Shown here one piece after another: positions 1 to 6,473 of a DNA stretch of 10,657 bases. Source of the DNA: Rhodospirillales bacterium (GTDB lineage: Bacteria; Pseudomonadota; Alphaproteobacteria; Acetobacterales; Acetobacteraceae). The stretch covers positions 1 to 10,657 of the forward strand of contig JANXXW010000405.1 of assembly GCA_025350425.1 (NCBI GenBank), in the 5' to 3' direction. Numbering within the stretch: the stretch's first letter is position 1; every line of letters starts with the position of its first letter. The notes beneath the pieces were generated by a model, which saw nothing but the letters and a program-made list of their open reading frames with translations, ran no database searches and was not told the DNA's origin. Made by a program: the position numbers and the translations under genes.

Positions 1-387
1 TGCCTGGGCGAACGGCAGATGATGGAGAAAAGCCGGTTCGACGATGCCGTCTCTCTGAACGGTTCGGACCCACTCGGCTATGGCATGGTACTCCCGGCCG
101 AGCTGCACTCCCGCAAACACGACTGGACCGATGAAGACAAGCGCCACGGCCAAGGTGAACATCGCGGGCAGCATCAAGTTATGCCGACCCGTGCCAAGTC
201 GCAGCGAGACGCGGTAATAAAGCGGCCAAAGAGCAATGGCGAAGACCCCGGCCCATTCGAGCGCCCGGACGAAATTCCATAACGTATAGACGCCAAGCAA
301 CAAGAAGCAGAGGGCCAGCAGAGCGAGTCCCATATGCTGTGGCTGAGTGCCACCGTCGTCGCTTGGAGGAAGGGAGTTCGTATTCAT
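1..387 (-). CDS. AI-2E/PerM family membrane transporter, N-terminal part (runs off the left edge)
   Basis: The minus strand is open from an ATG at 385-387 to base 1, giving the first 129 residues with no stop; the rest lies outside the window. After a polar 18-residue head comes a hydrophobic helix (GLALLALCFLLLGVYTLW, about residues 20-37), then the segment WAGVFAIALWPLYYRV (about 45-60), a basic turn, and a third hydrophobic stretch (MLPAMFTLAVALVFIGPVVF, about 72-91). This order, with the ALWPLY motif just before a basic loop, is typical of the start of PF01594 proteins (PerM, YdiK, TqsA), which have about 330-370 residues and 7-8 membrane helices. Members are linked to AI-2 export or Na+/H+ exchange, but the substrate cannot be told here. 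No good Shine-Dalgarno is visible in front of the ATG. It is co-directional with bluB, 58 bp downstream of it. Confidence 0.75.
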   Translation of the reverse strand, partial: MNTNSLPPSDDGGTQPQHMGLALLALCFLLLGVYTLWNFVRALEWAGVFAIALWPLYYRVSLRLGTGRHNLMLPAMFTLAVALVFIGPVVFAGVQLGREYHAIAEWVRTVQRDGIVEPAFLHHLPFAQA

Positions 388-445
388 CTTGGGACGATAG
401 CAGACTATTGGGCGAGAACGTCGCTTTGCACTGGCTCGCGTGCGC

Positions 446-1144
446 TCAGCGTTGGATGCGCGTTGCCGCGTTGCCCAGCCTCTTCTCCCACCCGGCACGC
501 TCCAGTTCCGGCATGTCGCTTTCAGCCTGGGGATAGCCAAGGCAGAAATAACCGATGAACACCCAATGTGGCGGAACATCCAGTATAGCGGTGATCGTTG
601 CGGGGTCGAGGATCGAGACCCAGCCGAGGCCCAAGCCCTTTACCCGTGCCGCAAGCCACAAAGTGTGCACGGCCGTGACGACGGAGTAGGCGATGGTTTC
701 GGGCATTGTCATGCGCCCAAGTCCGTGTCCCTCCAGCGGTTCCGGCTCGGCAAAGACACCGAGATGGCAAGGCGCTTCATGAAGACCCGCCAATTTAAGG
801 GATGCATACGAGGCACTACGTTCGGATGCCTGACCAGCTAAGGCCTGGGAGTTGCAGATTTCGAAGTTCGCGCGCACGGCGGATCGGCGCTCAGGGTCAT
901 CGACGACGACGAACCTCCATGGTTGGCTGAAGCCGACTGACGGCGCGAGGCATGCCACTTCCAACAGTTCATCGATCACGGCTTGCGGCACGGGCGTCGA
1001 CACAAAACGGCGGACGTCGCGCCTCCATTTGAAAAGTTCCATAAGTTGCGCCTGGAACGCATCATCGAACGAAGGCGGCGCTCCCTTGCCGGCAGCAATG
1101 TCTGTCACGCCACAGGTCCGATGCGGAAGGTCATTCTCCGTCAC
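446..1144 (-). CDS. bluB: 5,6-dimethylbenzimidazole synthase BluB
   Basis: BluB is a flavin-destructase of the nitroreductase fold that fragments reduced FMN with O2 to give 5,6-dimethylbenzimidazole, the lower ligand of cobalamin, in the cytosol. The 232-residue product has the family landmarks in order: LFKWRRDVRRF (residues 37-47), whose Asp43 corresponds to the essential Asp32 of the Sinorhizobium enzyme; LAPSVGFSQPWRFV (66-79) of the FMN site; LKLAGLHEAP (about 116-125); GRMTMPETIAYSVVTAVHTL (143-162); and GLGLGWVSILDP (170-181). Length is normal for the family. The first start codon is GTG at 1142-1144; a second GTG at codon 13 is possible, and the first ATG (codon 35) would cut conserved sequence. 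The start overlaps the 3' end of the decayed gene upstream by 14 bp. No other cobalamin gene and no recognisable cobalamin riboswitch lies nearby. Confidence 0.93.
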   Translation of the reverse strand: MTENDLPHRTCGVTDIAAGKGAPPSFDDAFQAQLMELFKWRRDVRRFVSTPVPQAVIDELLEVACLAPSVGFSQPWRFVVVDDPERRSAVRANFEICNSQALAGQASERSASYASLKLAGLHEAPCHLGVFAEPEPLEGHGLGRMTMPETIAYSVVTAVHTLWLAARVKGLGLGWVSILDPATITAILDVPPHWVFIGYFCLGYPQAESDMPELERAGWEKRLGNAATRIQR

Positions 1145-1825
1145 GAAGGCTGGGCAGGCCGTCCCACACCACTTCCAGTGAGCACGGCAGCATGTCCTGT
1201 TCGGTCATGTGTCGCGGCGCCGTTTCCATCGTGGGGCGTAGCGCGGCGCGTCCGAAAAATGGTGCCCAACCCTTGTCAGAAGGGGCACGAGCCGCCGACC
1301 GGAATATATTCAGCAACTCGCCGACCAGATCCGGGTGCCGACCGTCCAGTCCCCGCCGGACGGTCAGCATGTGGTTCACGGGGACGAACGCGTGGAGCCA
1401 CCAAAATGCCTCGCCAGCTGATTTCACGTCCGCAAAGACAGGCCGAAAACCGGCATCCCTGGGCAGGTCGTTACCGCCGATCACGGCGTCCACCTGATTT
1501 TGCTCAAGCATAGCGAGCAGTTTACTTTTAGGTGATGCTCGCTCGGCCTAGGGTGGGTCACAGATTTCCGCGAGGATGCCGCGTAGCCACATCCGGATGG
1601 TCTGGCTGTAGGCGCGCACGCCAACGCGCTTACCGGCGAGATCCGCCGGGCCATGAATGGAACCATCGGCGCAAAGGCGCGGTTGATGGGAGTGACCGAC
1701 GCAAAGTCGAGCTTCAGGAGGTCGGACGAGATGCGGCCGTCCATTTGCGCCAACGTATGTGGATACATGCCTATCGCGGCTCGAAGCACGGCCGGATCGC
1801 CTCCTATCCTCGTCGCCAATGACAT
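1131..1825 (-). pseudogene. Decayed 4,5-dihydroxyphthalate decarboxylase-like gene
   Basis: Reading on the minus strand, an ATG at 1823-1825 opens a frame with YPHTLAQMDGR and LDFASVTPINRAFAPMV, the N-terminal pattern of proteins annotated as 4,5-dihydroxyphthalate decarboxylase or NMT1-type substrate-binding proteins. Near 1655-1670 the similarity jumps to another frame with HGPADLAGKRVGVRAYSQT and MWLRGILAE, so the segment that normally lies between (around 45 residues by my memory of the family) is missing. A second gap follows GILAE near 1560, then CDPP, an in-frame TAG at 1548-1550, and, in the same frame, AERASPKSKLLAMLEQ, VDAVIGGNDLP and VPVNHMLTVRRGL down to a TGA at 1131. About 230 codons remain against roughly 330 in the family. 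The combination of frame change, two deletions and a nonsense codon makes this a pseudogene. It may originally have decarboxylated an aromatic diacid or bound a related ligand. Confidence 0.8.
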
Positions 1826-1878
1826 CGTGGCTCAGCCCTTGCCGCAAAGCAGAGCGGGGCTCCCGAGTCGCCTCCGCG

Positions 1879-2129
1879 AATTTCGACCACTTCCCCGTTG
1901 GGATAACCGAGTTGTCTCTTTGCCGAAGTCTCGTTGATGTAAGATATTGGTGAGCTTGATCGCCGAGACCCGATGTGTCCACGCAGGTGCCGGATAGAAG
2001 GCGGCCTCGTTCGGGAAGTCTTGAACAAGCCGATCAAACCCGGCCGAGACTTTCGATTGGAGCGGCCGACTCATGTTGTCTGGGATCATCGACAGCCGTG
2101 TACATGTTATGGTCAGTGACGTGAACCTC
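1879..2129 (-). pseudogene. Frameshifted remnant of an unrecognised gene
   Basis: No intact gene fits this stretch, but the minus strand yields one plausible protein if two frame changes are allowed. Frame one (2129 to about 2037) reads EVHVTDHNMYTAVDDPRQHE and ends SLGRV before a TGA at 2034-2036. Frame two (about 2038 to 1943) continues FDRLVQDFPNEAAFYPAPAW and THRVSAIKLTNI. Frame three (about 1946 to 1879) gives SYINETSAKRQLGYPNGEVV. The pieces join without a gap and are not arginine/proline-rich as frame shadows here usually are. I do not recognise the family; the TDHNMY piece slightly recalls PHP-type metal sites, but that is too weak to name. It lies directly upstream of the decarboxylase-like pseudogene and downstream of the permeases, so it may have belonged to the same catabolic operon. 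Confidence 0.35.
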
Positions 2130-2290
2130 CGCGCTCTGGAATAGACTCCATTGACGCTGGCCGCCGCCCGCGCAGGGATGTTGATGCGCGGAACGCTTGA
2201 TCGTGGCTTCACGATCTTGGGTGACAATGGCAACGTGGTTTGGGAGCTGAAGCAGGCGGTCGGTGAGCCGGAAGCCCTGAAATACCGCTT
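2130..2290. other. Non-annotated stretch between the importer operon and the decayed genes
   Basis: No intact gene is visible. Both strands are open in the same codon phase for a long way: the plus strand reads DRGFTILGDNGNVVWELKQA around 2199-2258, while the minus strand reads VFQGFRLTDRLLQLPNHVAI across the same bases. Each looks moderately protein-like, neither has a good start with a ribosome binding site, and at least one must be a shadow. The minus reading would run straight into the remnant at 1879-2129 and so may be its upstream part; a plus-strand gene fragment cannot be excluded. I see no T-run hairpin that would serve as a clear terminator for the permease operon. Confidence 0.3.
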
Positions 2291-3115
2291 TTACTTGATC
2301 GAACCAGCGGTCAGGCCGCTGACCACCTTTCCTTCGATCAGCGCGAACAGGATGATGACCGGGAAAGTGGCGATCACCGATCCTGCGAACAGGTGGCTCC
2401 AGTCAACCTGATACTGGCCGATATAGCTGTTCAACATGACGGTCAGCGGCTCCGTCGCGGGTGATGTCGTGAGCGTCAAGGCGACGATGAATTCGTTCCA
2501 CGCATTGATGAAAGTGAAGATCAGCGCCGTCACGATACCGGGCAACGCGAGTGGCAGCACGATCCGAAACAACGTACCCACGCGGCTTGCCCCGTCGATG
2601 GAAGCGGCTTCCTCAAGCTCGACGGGTATCGCCGAGATATACGCGTTAAGAATCCAGACGGCGAAAGCCAAGTTGAACCCGGCGTTCACCAATATCAATG
2701 CAATGACGGAATCGATCAGGCCGAAACTCAGGAATTCGCGATAGATTCCGACCAGCATCGCAGTCGGTTGAAACATCTGGGTCACCAGAACGAGTAACAG
2801 GAAAGTGGTCCGGCCTAGAAATCGGTATCGTGCGGTATAATACGCGGCAGGAATGGCCGCGAGTAAAACCAGCAAGGTGGAGCCCGACGCGACCTCCAGG
2901 CTTATCCGCAGACTCTGGCCGAAATCGGTCGTCCAGATATCGACGAAATTATGCCAGTTCCAATGGGTGGGAACATAGGTGCGATCGAGCATCTCATTCG
3001 CGGGGCGAAGAGCCGAGACCACCATCTCGACGTATGGAAGCAAGAAGATCGCTGCTACGATGTAGGCCAAGCCGGCATATGCCAGCGAGCGGGGACGCGG
3101 CTTGATGGCCGGCAA
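2291..3115 (-). CDS. CUT1-type ABC sugar transporter permease (MalG/UgpE-like)
   Basis: This is one of the two inner-membrane subunits of a carbohydrate importer; it pairs with the permease just upstream and passes the sugar delivered by the binding protein. The product has an N-terminal helix (LAYIVAAIFLLPYVEMVVSAL), several further hydrophobic spans, and near the C-terminus the cytoplasmic EAA loop EAASIDGASRVGTLFRIVLP that docks to the ATPase, followed by GIVTALIFTFINAWNEFIVA as in MalG-type proteins. I chose the TTG at 3113-3115: it sits 1 nt after the TGA of the upstream permease (TGAGTTG) and has a GGAAGG stretch about 10 nt upstream, giving 274 residues. A TTG at 3158-3160 would add 15 residues in the overlap but has no ribosome binding site. 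It is the last intact gene of the operon. Confidence 0.9.
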   Translation of the reverse strand: MPAIKPRPRSLAYAGLAYIVAAIFLLPYVEMVVSALRPANEMLDRTYVPTHWNWHNFVDIWTTDFGQSLRISLEVASGSTLLVLLAAIPAAYYTARYRFLGRTTFLLLVLVTQMFQPTAMLVGIYREFLSFGLIDSVIALILVNAGFNLAFAVWILNAYISAIPVELEEAASIDGASRVGTLFRIVLPLALPGIVTALIFTFINAWNEFIVALTLTTSPATEPLTVMLNSYIGQYQVDWSHLFAGSVIATFPVIILFALIEGKVVSGLTAGSIK

Positions 3116-3116
3116 C

Positions 3117-3947
3117 TCAGGCCGCCCTTCCCTGCACGGAGGTAGCCCTGAGATAGACAAGCACGATCAGCAGCACGAGTGCGAAATTCACCACCGACAT
3201 GGCGGCGGATTCGCCGATGTAGCTTTGCTTCAACTGGTACATGAACGTTGTCGTCGTACTCGTCTGGTGGCCCGGTCCGCCGCGAGTCATTTCCCAGATG
3301 ATTGGGAACGAGTTGAACACGTTCATCACGTTTATAAGCAGTGCCACGATGAAGGCGGGACGCAACAGCGGCAAGGTGATGGCGATGTAGATGCGCCATG
3401 CCCCCGCCCCGTCGATCCGCGCCGCCTCATAGGTTTCTGTGGGAATAGCCTGCAAACCGGCGAGTAGCGCGTAGGTGGAGAACGGGACGGAGACAAAGAT
3501 CGCCACCAGCATCATCCAGGCGAAGGCGACGACAGGGCGGCCGAGCCAGTCGGCGGCGTCGGTGCCATAAACCGGCATCAGGCCGAGATCATGGAGCGCA
3601 ACGTTGATGATCCCGTTATCGGCGTTGAGGCTCCAGCGAAAGACAATGGCGGTCATCACGACCGACGCGGCCCACGGCGCGATCAACGCCCACCTCGCCA
3701 CGCGCCGCCCAGGAAACTCCTGGTTGAACAGTTGCGCCATCGCAAGCGCGATCAGCATGGTGATCACCACGACCGTGAGCACCCAAATCGAGGTTCGGAC
3801 AAGTATCCCAGGCAGGGCGGGTTCCTGCCAAAGAAAAACGAAATTGCGCCAGCCGGCCTGGCCCAGGATGAAGCCGTCCGGGCTGATCTTCTGAAACGCG
3901 GTCCGCACCATGATGACAACCGGCCATAAAACGACCACGGCGATCAT
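3117..3947 (-). CDS. CUT1-type ABC sugar transporter permease (MalF/UgpA-like)
   Basis: This is the first permease subunit of the importer. It has about six membrane helices, a WLGRPVVAFAWMMLVAIFVS span in the middle, and the EAA loop EAARIDGAGAWRIYIAITLP facing the ATPase, followed by a NVMNVFNSFPIIWEMTRGGP segment typical of MalF/UgpA relatives. The given ATG (3945-3947) is the only standard start, but it probably truncates the protein: the frame stays open upstream and reads ARLDPLLWLGPALLM straight into the first helix, as in relatives whose helix 1 begins with such a sequence. The likely true start is a CTG at 4017-4019, overlapping the TGA of the binding-protein gene (CTGA) with AAGG 4 nt before it; that would add 24 residues to the 276. 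Its own stop is followed 1 nt later by the next permease start. Confidence 0.9.
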   Translation of the reverse strand: MIAVVVLWPVVIMVRTAFQKISPDGFILGQAGWRNFVFLWQEPALPGILVRTSIWVLTVVVITMLIALAMAQLFNQEFPGRRVARWALIAPWAASVVMTAIVFRWSLNADNGIINVALHDLGLMPVYGTDAADWLGRPVVAFAWMMLVAIFVSVPFSTYALLAGLQAIPTETYEAARIDGAGAWRIYIAITLPLLRPAFIVALLINVMNVFNSFPIIWEMTRGGPGHQTSTTTTFMYQLKQSYIGESAAMSVVNFALVLLIVLVYLRATSVQGRAA

Positions 3948-4015
3948 CAGCAGCGCAGGCCCCAGCCAAAGAAGTGGATCTAGCCTTGCCGCGAGCGCAG
4001 ACCGCTGGCGCAGGA

Positions 4016-5254
4016 TCAGTTCGCCTTGAGCGCGGCTTGCTGGATCGCGTCAAGCACCGATTTCGGATCTGGGCCAATGGCCGTTCCGATATTTTGCTGA
4101 ATTTGCGTCTTGATCTGCGCCCAGGCCGGCGCGTTCGGGTACTGCACCGCTTTTGGGAGCGCCGAAAGAAACGGGACCAGGGCCGGATCGACCTTCGCGA
4201 AAGCGGCTGCGCCCGAGGTGGTTCCGGGTAGGAGGTTATACCGTTCGGCGAAGGCGACCTGGTATTTGTCTTGGTAGGCGAAGTCGAGGAACTGCTTGAT
4301 TGCTTCCCGCTTGCTGCCGTCACCCTTGAATGCTGCAACGAAATCGCAGACTCCCAGGGTCTTCTCCAGCGGACCAGCCTTGCCGGCGATCGTCGCCGTC
4401 CCCCAGTCGTTATCAGTCAGCACGCCAGCCTGCTTGATGATGGGCAGCAACGCAGTAAGCCCATTGAGCATTCCCACCTGCCCATGCGCGAACTGCGCGA
4501 GCAGATCGGCACGGTTCTTGGTGCCTGGATTCGGCTCGGTGTCGCCGGTCTGCACCAGCTTCGTCATGAACTGCAGGGTCTCGACATTCTGGGCGCTATT
4601 AATCGCCCATGCGCCGTCGGCAGCCTGATAGCCGCCACCGTTGCCGAGCAGCCACAACAGAGTCTCAGCTTGCGCCTCCTCCGGGCCAAGCGGCAGGCCA
4701 TAGCCGATATGGCCGAGCGCCCTGATCTTACCGGCGTCGGTCATCAGTTCATCCCAGGTCTTGGGAGCGCCGGCGATACCGGCCTCGGCGAACAACTTCT
4801 TGTTGTAGAACAGCGCGCGGGAACTCGTGGTGAACGGAATGCCGTACTGCGCGCCGTCATAGCTACCGAGTTGCGTAAATACCGGCATCGGATTGCCGGG
4901 ATCGCTGAGGACCTCACGCGCCTTGAACAGCAATCCTTCCTGGGCATAGTTGGAGAAATAGTCGCCCTCAGTGATGTCCGGGTATTGCCGGTTCTGCACC
5001 ATCGTCTGAATCTTCGTGTCGAAATCATTCCAGTTGACGGTTTGAACCTTGACCGTGATGGCCGGGTTCGCGGCGTGGAAGGCATCGGCGATAGTCTGCC
5101 AGTATTTGAGGCTGCTATCGGCGGGGCCGGTCCCGTAATCCGCGGCCACCAAAGTGAGCACGGTATCGGCTTGGGCTGCCACCGCGCCGGATAAAGCCAG
5201 GAAGCAGGACGTGAGAGTGCCGAGGAGCAAGGAACGGAAGCGAACTGTGTGCAT
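4016..5254 (-). CDS. ABC sugar transporter periplasmic substrate-binding protein (family 1, MalE/UgpB-like)
   Basis: The 412-residue protein starts with a classical signal peptide: basic MHTVRFR, a hydrophobic core (SLLLGTLTSCFLALSGAVA) and an AQA cleavage site near residue 29, so it is exported and probably soluble. The mature part has family-1 binding-protein features: LKYWQTIADAFHAANPAI near residues 49-66, VNWNDFDTKIQTMV, ITEGDYFSNYAQEG, and GIPFTTSSRALFYNKKLFAEAGI where such proteins line the ligand cleft, then PKTWDELM. Length is normal. A weak GAAAGAA lies 4-10 nt before the ATG. It is the first gene of the minus-strand operon with two permeases. The family is specific for sugars, polyols or glycerol phosphates, and the exact ligand cannot be read from the sequence. 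No ATPase gene accompanies it within the window. Confidence 0.92.
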   Translation of the reverse strand: MHTVRFRSLLLGTLTSCFLALSGAVAAQADTVLTLVAADYGTGPADSSLKYWQTIADAFHAANPAITVKVQTVNWNDFDTKIQTMVQNRQYPDITEGDYFSNYAQEGLLFKAREVLSDPGNPMPVFTQLGSYDGAQYGIPFTTSSRALFYNKKLFAEAGIAGAPKTWDELMTDAGKIRALGHIGYGLPLGPEEAQAETLLWLLGNGGGYQAADGAWAINSAQNVETLQFMTKLVQTGDTEPNPGTKNRADLLAQFAHGQVGMLNGLTALLPIIKQAGVLTDNDWGTATIAGKAGPLEKTLGVCDFVAAFKGDGSKREAIKQFLDFAYQDKYQVAFAERYNLLPGTTSGAAAFAKVDPALVPFLSALPKAVQYPNAPAWAQIKTQIQQNIGTAIGPDPKSVLDAIQQAALKAN

Positions 5255-5264
5255 GACGGTTCTT

Positions 5265-5341
5265 TCGGCTGATTCCGCATCGGATACCGAAACCGGAGTG
5301 AAGTCCAGTTGACGCGGAGCCTCCGGATTGGGATCAGCCGA
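5265..5341. repeat. Spaced inverted repeat in the leader of the binding-protein gene
   Basis: TCGGCTGAT at 5265-5273 is the exact reverse complement of ATCAGCCGA at 5333-5341, with 59 bp between. The match continues imperfectly outwards (GGA-ATCAGCCGA-AA against GG-ATCAGCCGA-AC). On the minus strand it lies 11-87 nt upstream of the binding-protein ATG, so it could be two operator half-regions or the base of a leader hairpin in the mRNA. Confidence 0.35.
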
Positions 5342-5354
5342 ACCGCATGGTTCG
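5339..5354. repeat. Palindrome CGAACC-N4-GGTTCG, candidate operator
   Basis: A perfect 6-bp inverted repeat around GCAT lies 85-100 bp upstream of the sugar-binding-protein ATG. Size and spacing suit a dimeric helix-turn-helix regulator of a sugar operon, but it matches no consensus I can name with confidence. Confidence 0.35.
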
Positions 5355-5455
5355 CATCGATTCCGCTGGTTTGTTTCAATTTTCTACTGACCGAGAAAAT
5401 ATCATATTCATAGTATTGAAAGATCCCGCTAGGTAGGACGATTGAGGAAAATAGC

Positions 5456-5469
5456 CGATATAGATATCG
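5456..5469. repeat. Palindrome CGATAT-AG-ATATCG in front of the MFS remnant
   Basis: A 14-bp inverted repeat with perfect 6-bp arms and a 2-bp centre lies 5 bp before the ATG at 5475. It may be an operator for the former MFS gene, or a chance palindrome in AT-rich DNA. Confidence 0.25.
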
Positions 5470-5474
5470 CTGGT

Positions 5475-5816
5475 ATGACGATGCGCCGTATGACATAGCG
5501 CCTAGTGTCGTTGCTGATCGCCGGCTATTTCGTTGCTTATATAGACCGCGTCAATATCGGCGTCGCCAGCCTTACCACGAATCGCGACCTTGGCTTTTCA
5601 CCAAAAGTATTCGCGTTCGGCGCGGGTATATTCTCCCTCGGATATTACCTGTTCGAGGTGCCTTCCAACCTGTTGCTGCACCGATTCGGCGCGCGCCACT
5701 GGATTGCCCATGTCGTGCATACTTGGGGACTGTTCGCGGGCGCGCTTGCTTTCGTTCAGGGAGAGACGGGGTCTACGTCCTTCGCCTCCTACTCGGCATC
5801 GCCGAAGCCGGCTTTC
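5475..5816 (+). pseudogene. MFS transporter (anion:cation symporter type) remnant, N-terminal part only
   Basis: From ATGs at 5475 and 5481 the frame reads MRRMT, then an amber TAG at 5496-5498, then RLVSLLIAGYFVAYIDRVNI and further PSNLLLHRFGARHWIA. The DRVNIG motif after helix 1 and the EVPSNLLLHRFGAR stretch are hallmarks of the ACS family of the major facilitator superfamily (dicarboxylate, hexuronate or aromatic acid importers). Near 5766-5770 the similarity moves to another frame, GVYVLRLLLGIAEAGF, which fits a one-base deletion. At about 5816 the similarity stops and the next gene's 3' region begins. About 110 of the roughly 430 residues of the family remain, so the gene is dead three times over: nonsense codon, frameshift and loss of three quarters of its length. 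The TAG is plausibly a former TGG. A GTG at 5505 could restart translation but would not yield a transporter. Confidence 0.85.
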
Positions 5817-5824
5817 GCACAGGC

Positions 5825-5848
5825 GCCACCGATCAGGTCGATGGTGGC
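5825..5848 (-). terminator. Hairpin directly after bphO (possible terminator)
   Basis: GCCACC (5825-5830) and GGTGGC (5843-5848) can pair around a 12-base loop. On the minus strand the hairpin starts at the base right after the TGA of the heme oxygenase gene. There is no T-run behind it, so it would be a weak or factor-dependent terminator, or only an mRNA-stabilising stem at the end of the bphP-bphO transcript. Confidence 0.35.
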
Positions 5849-6457
5849 TCAATCACCACGTAGTATCCCGGTCGGCGTTGGTTGGTTCAGAAGCCACGAG
5901 CCCACACGCTCGAACGTGGCCGACGCACCGCGACCGATTCGCCCTGCATCGACGGGCGGCGCATCGTCCAGCCGCGCCATAAACAGACGCCACATCAAAC
6001 CGGTATCCTGGCCGTAACCGTGGAAGTAGGCGCAGCTACCCCGCCCTTCGTCACCAAGGCAGCGATGAATATTCCGCTGGATCACCCGCCCGCCCAAGGT
6101 GGAGCCTTCCAGGACATACATCGAACCAAGCGCCTCCATGCCATCGGCGAGCGGTGTCAGCGGGCACAAAGGCAAGGCGTCCCGTGCGTCCGCCGACAGG
6201 CCAAGCGCGGCCAGGTCGGCAGTCAGCAGATGCAGGCGCCGCCGAGGTTCCAAGAAAGCCTCGTCGCGCATCAAGGCCGCAACCTGTGGCTCCCAGCCAC
6301 GCCAAAATCCGTATAGGCGGCAGAGCACGTCCCGATAGGTTTCGAGATTGAGGGCGTCATCCATCAGGCCCAGCCCGCCTTCGAGGGCATCGTGGGTCGG
6401 GCGGGTCACCGACCGGAGATGGGCAAGCACCGTGCCGCGCCCGCTCCGTGCATCCAT
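5849..6457 (-). CDS. bphO: Biliverdin-producing heme oxygenase (BphO)
   Basis: Heme oxygenase opens heme to biliverdin IX-alpha, CO and iron in the cytosol; here the biliverdin serves the phytochrome encoded just upstream. The 202-residue product has the proximal-ligand region RPTHDALEGGL with His22, and the distal helix GSMYVLEGSTLGGRVI (111-126), whose glycines bend over the heme. Length is typical of bacterial BphO/HmuO proteins. I chose the ATG at 6455-6457, 16 nt after the bphP stop, because it leaves only a short head before the conserved region. A TTG at 6494-6496 in the same frame would add 13 residues and overlap the end of bphP. The close spacing implies one transcript and perhaps coupled translation. 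A hairpin touches its stop codon. Confidence 0.92.
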   Translation of the reverse strand: MDARSGRGTVLAHLRSVTRPTHDALEGGLGLMDDALNLETYRDVLCRLYGFWRGWEPQVAALMRDEAFLEPRRRLHLLTADLAALGLSADARDALPLCPLTPLADGMEALGSMYVLEGSTLGGRVIQRNIHRCLGDEGRGSCAYFHGYGQDTGLMWRLFMARLDDAPPVDAGRIGRGASATFERVGSWLLNQPTPTGILRGD

Positions 6458-6473
6458 CCCCAAACCATCGGCT

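Larger units (their letters stand above)
5255..5474. promoter_or_regulatory. Divergent intergenic region with short inverted repeats
   Basis: These 220 bp separate the start of the sugar-binding-protein gene (minus) from the first ATG of the MFS remnant (plus). The part from about 5365 to 5470 is clearly richer in A and T than the surroundings, as expected of promoters for both directions. I could not fix a convincing -35/-10 pair. Three inverted repeats lie in it and are listed separately. A regulator of the sugar operon probably binds here, but no regulator gene is in the window. Confidence 0.5.

Noticed and set aside
1145..1400. Cobalamin riboswitch upstream of bluB
   Set aside because: I found no conserved B12-box-like core, and the stretch is occupied by the recognisable 3' part of the decarboxylase-like pseudogene.
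1131..1511. Stand-alone 126-residue gene
   Set aside because: It begins inside the family similarity, at an internal ATG, and is the C-terminal piece of the pseudogene after the TAG at 1548-1550.
4271..5194. 307-codon plus-strand open frame
   Set aside because: It is antisense to the sugar-binding-protein gene, which has a signal peptide and clear family motifs. Open antisense frames are common in GC-rich DNA.
5505..6017. 170-residue MFS-like gene starting at GTG 5505
   Set aside because: Only the first 85 or so residues are transporter-like; after the frameshift near 5766 the frame is nonsense and runs antisense through bphO.
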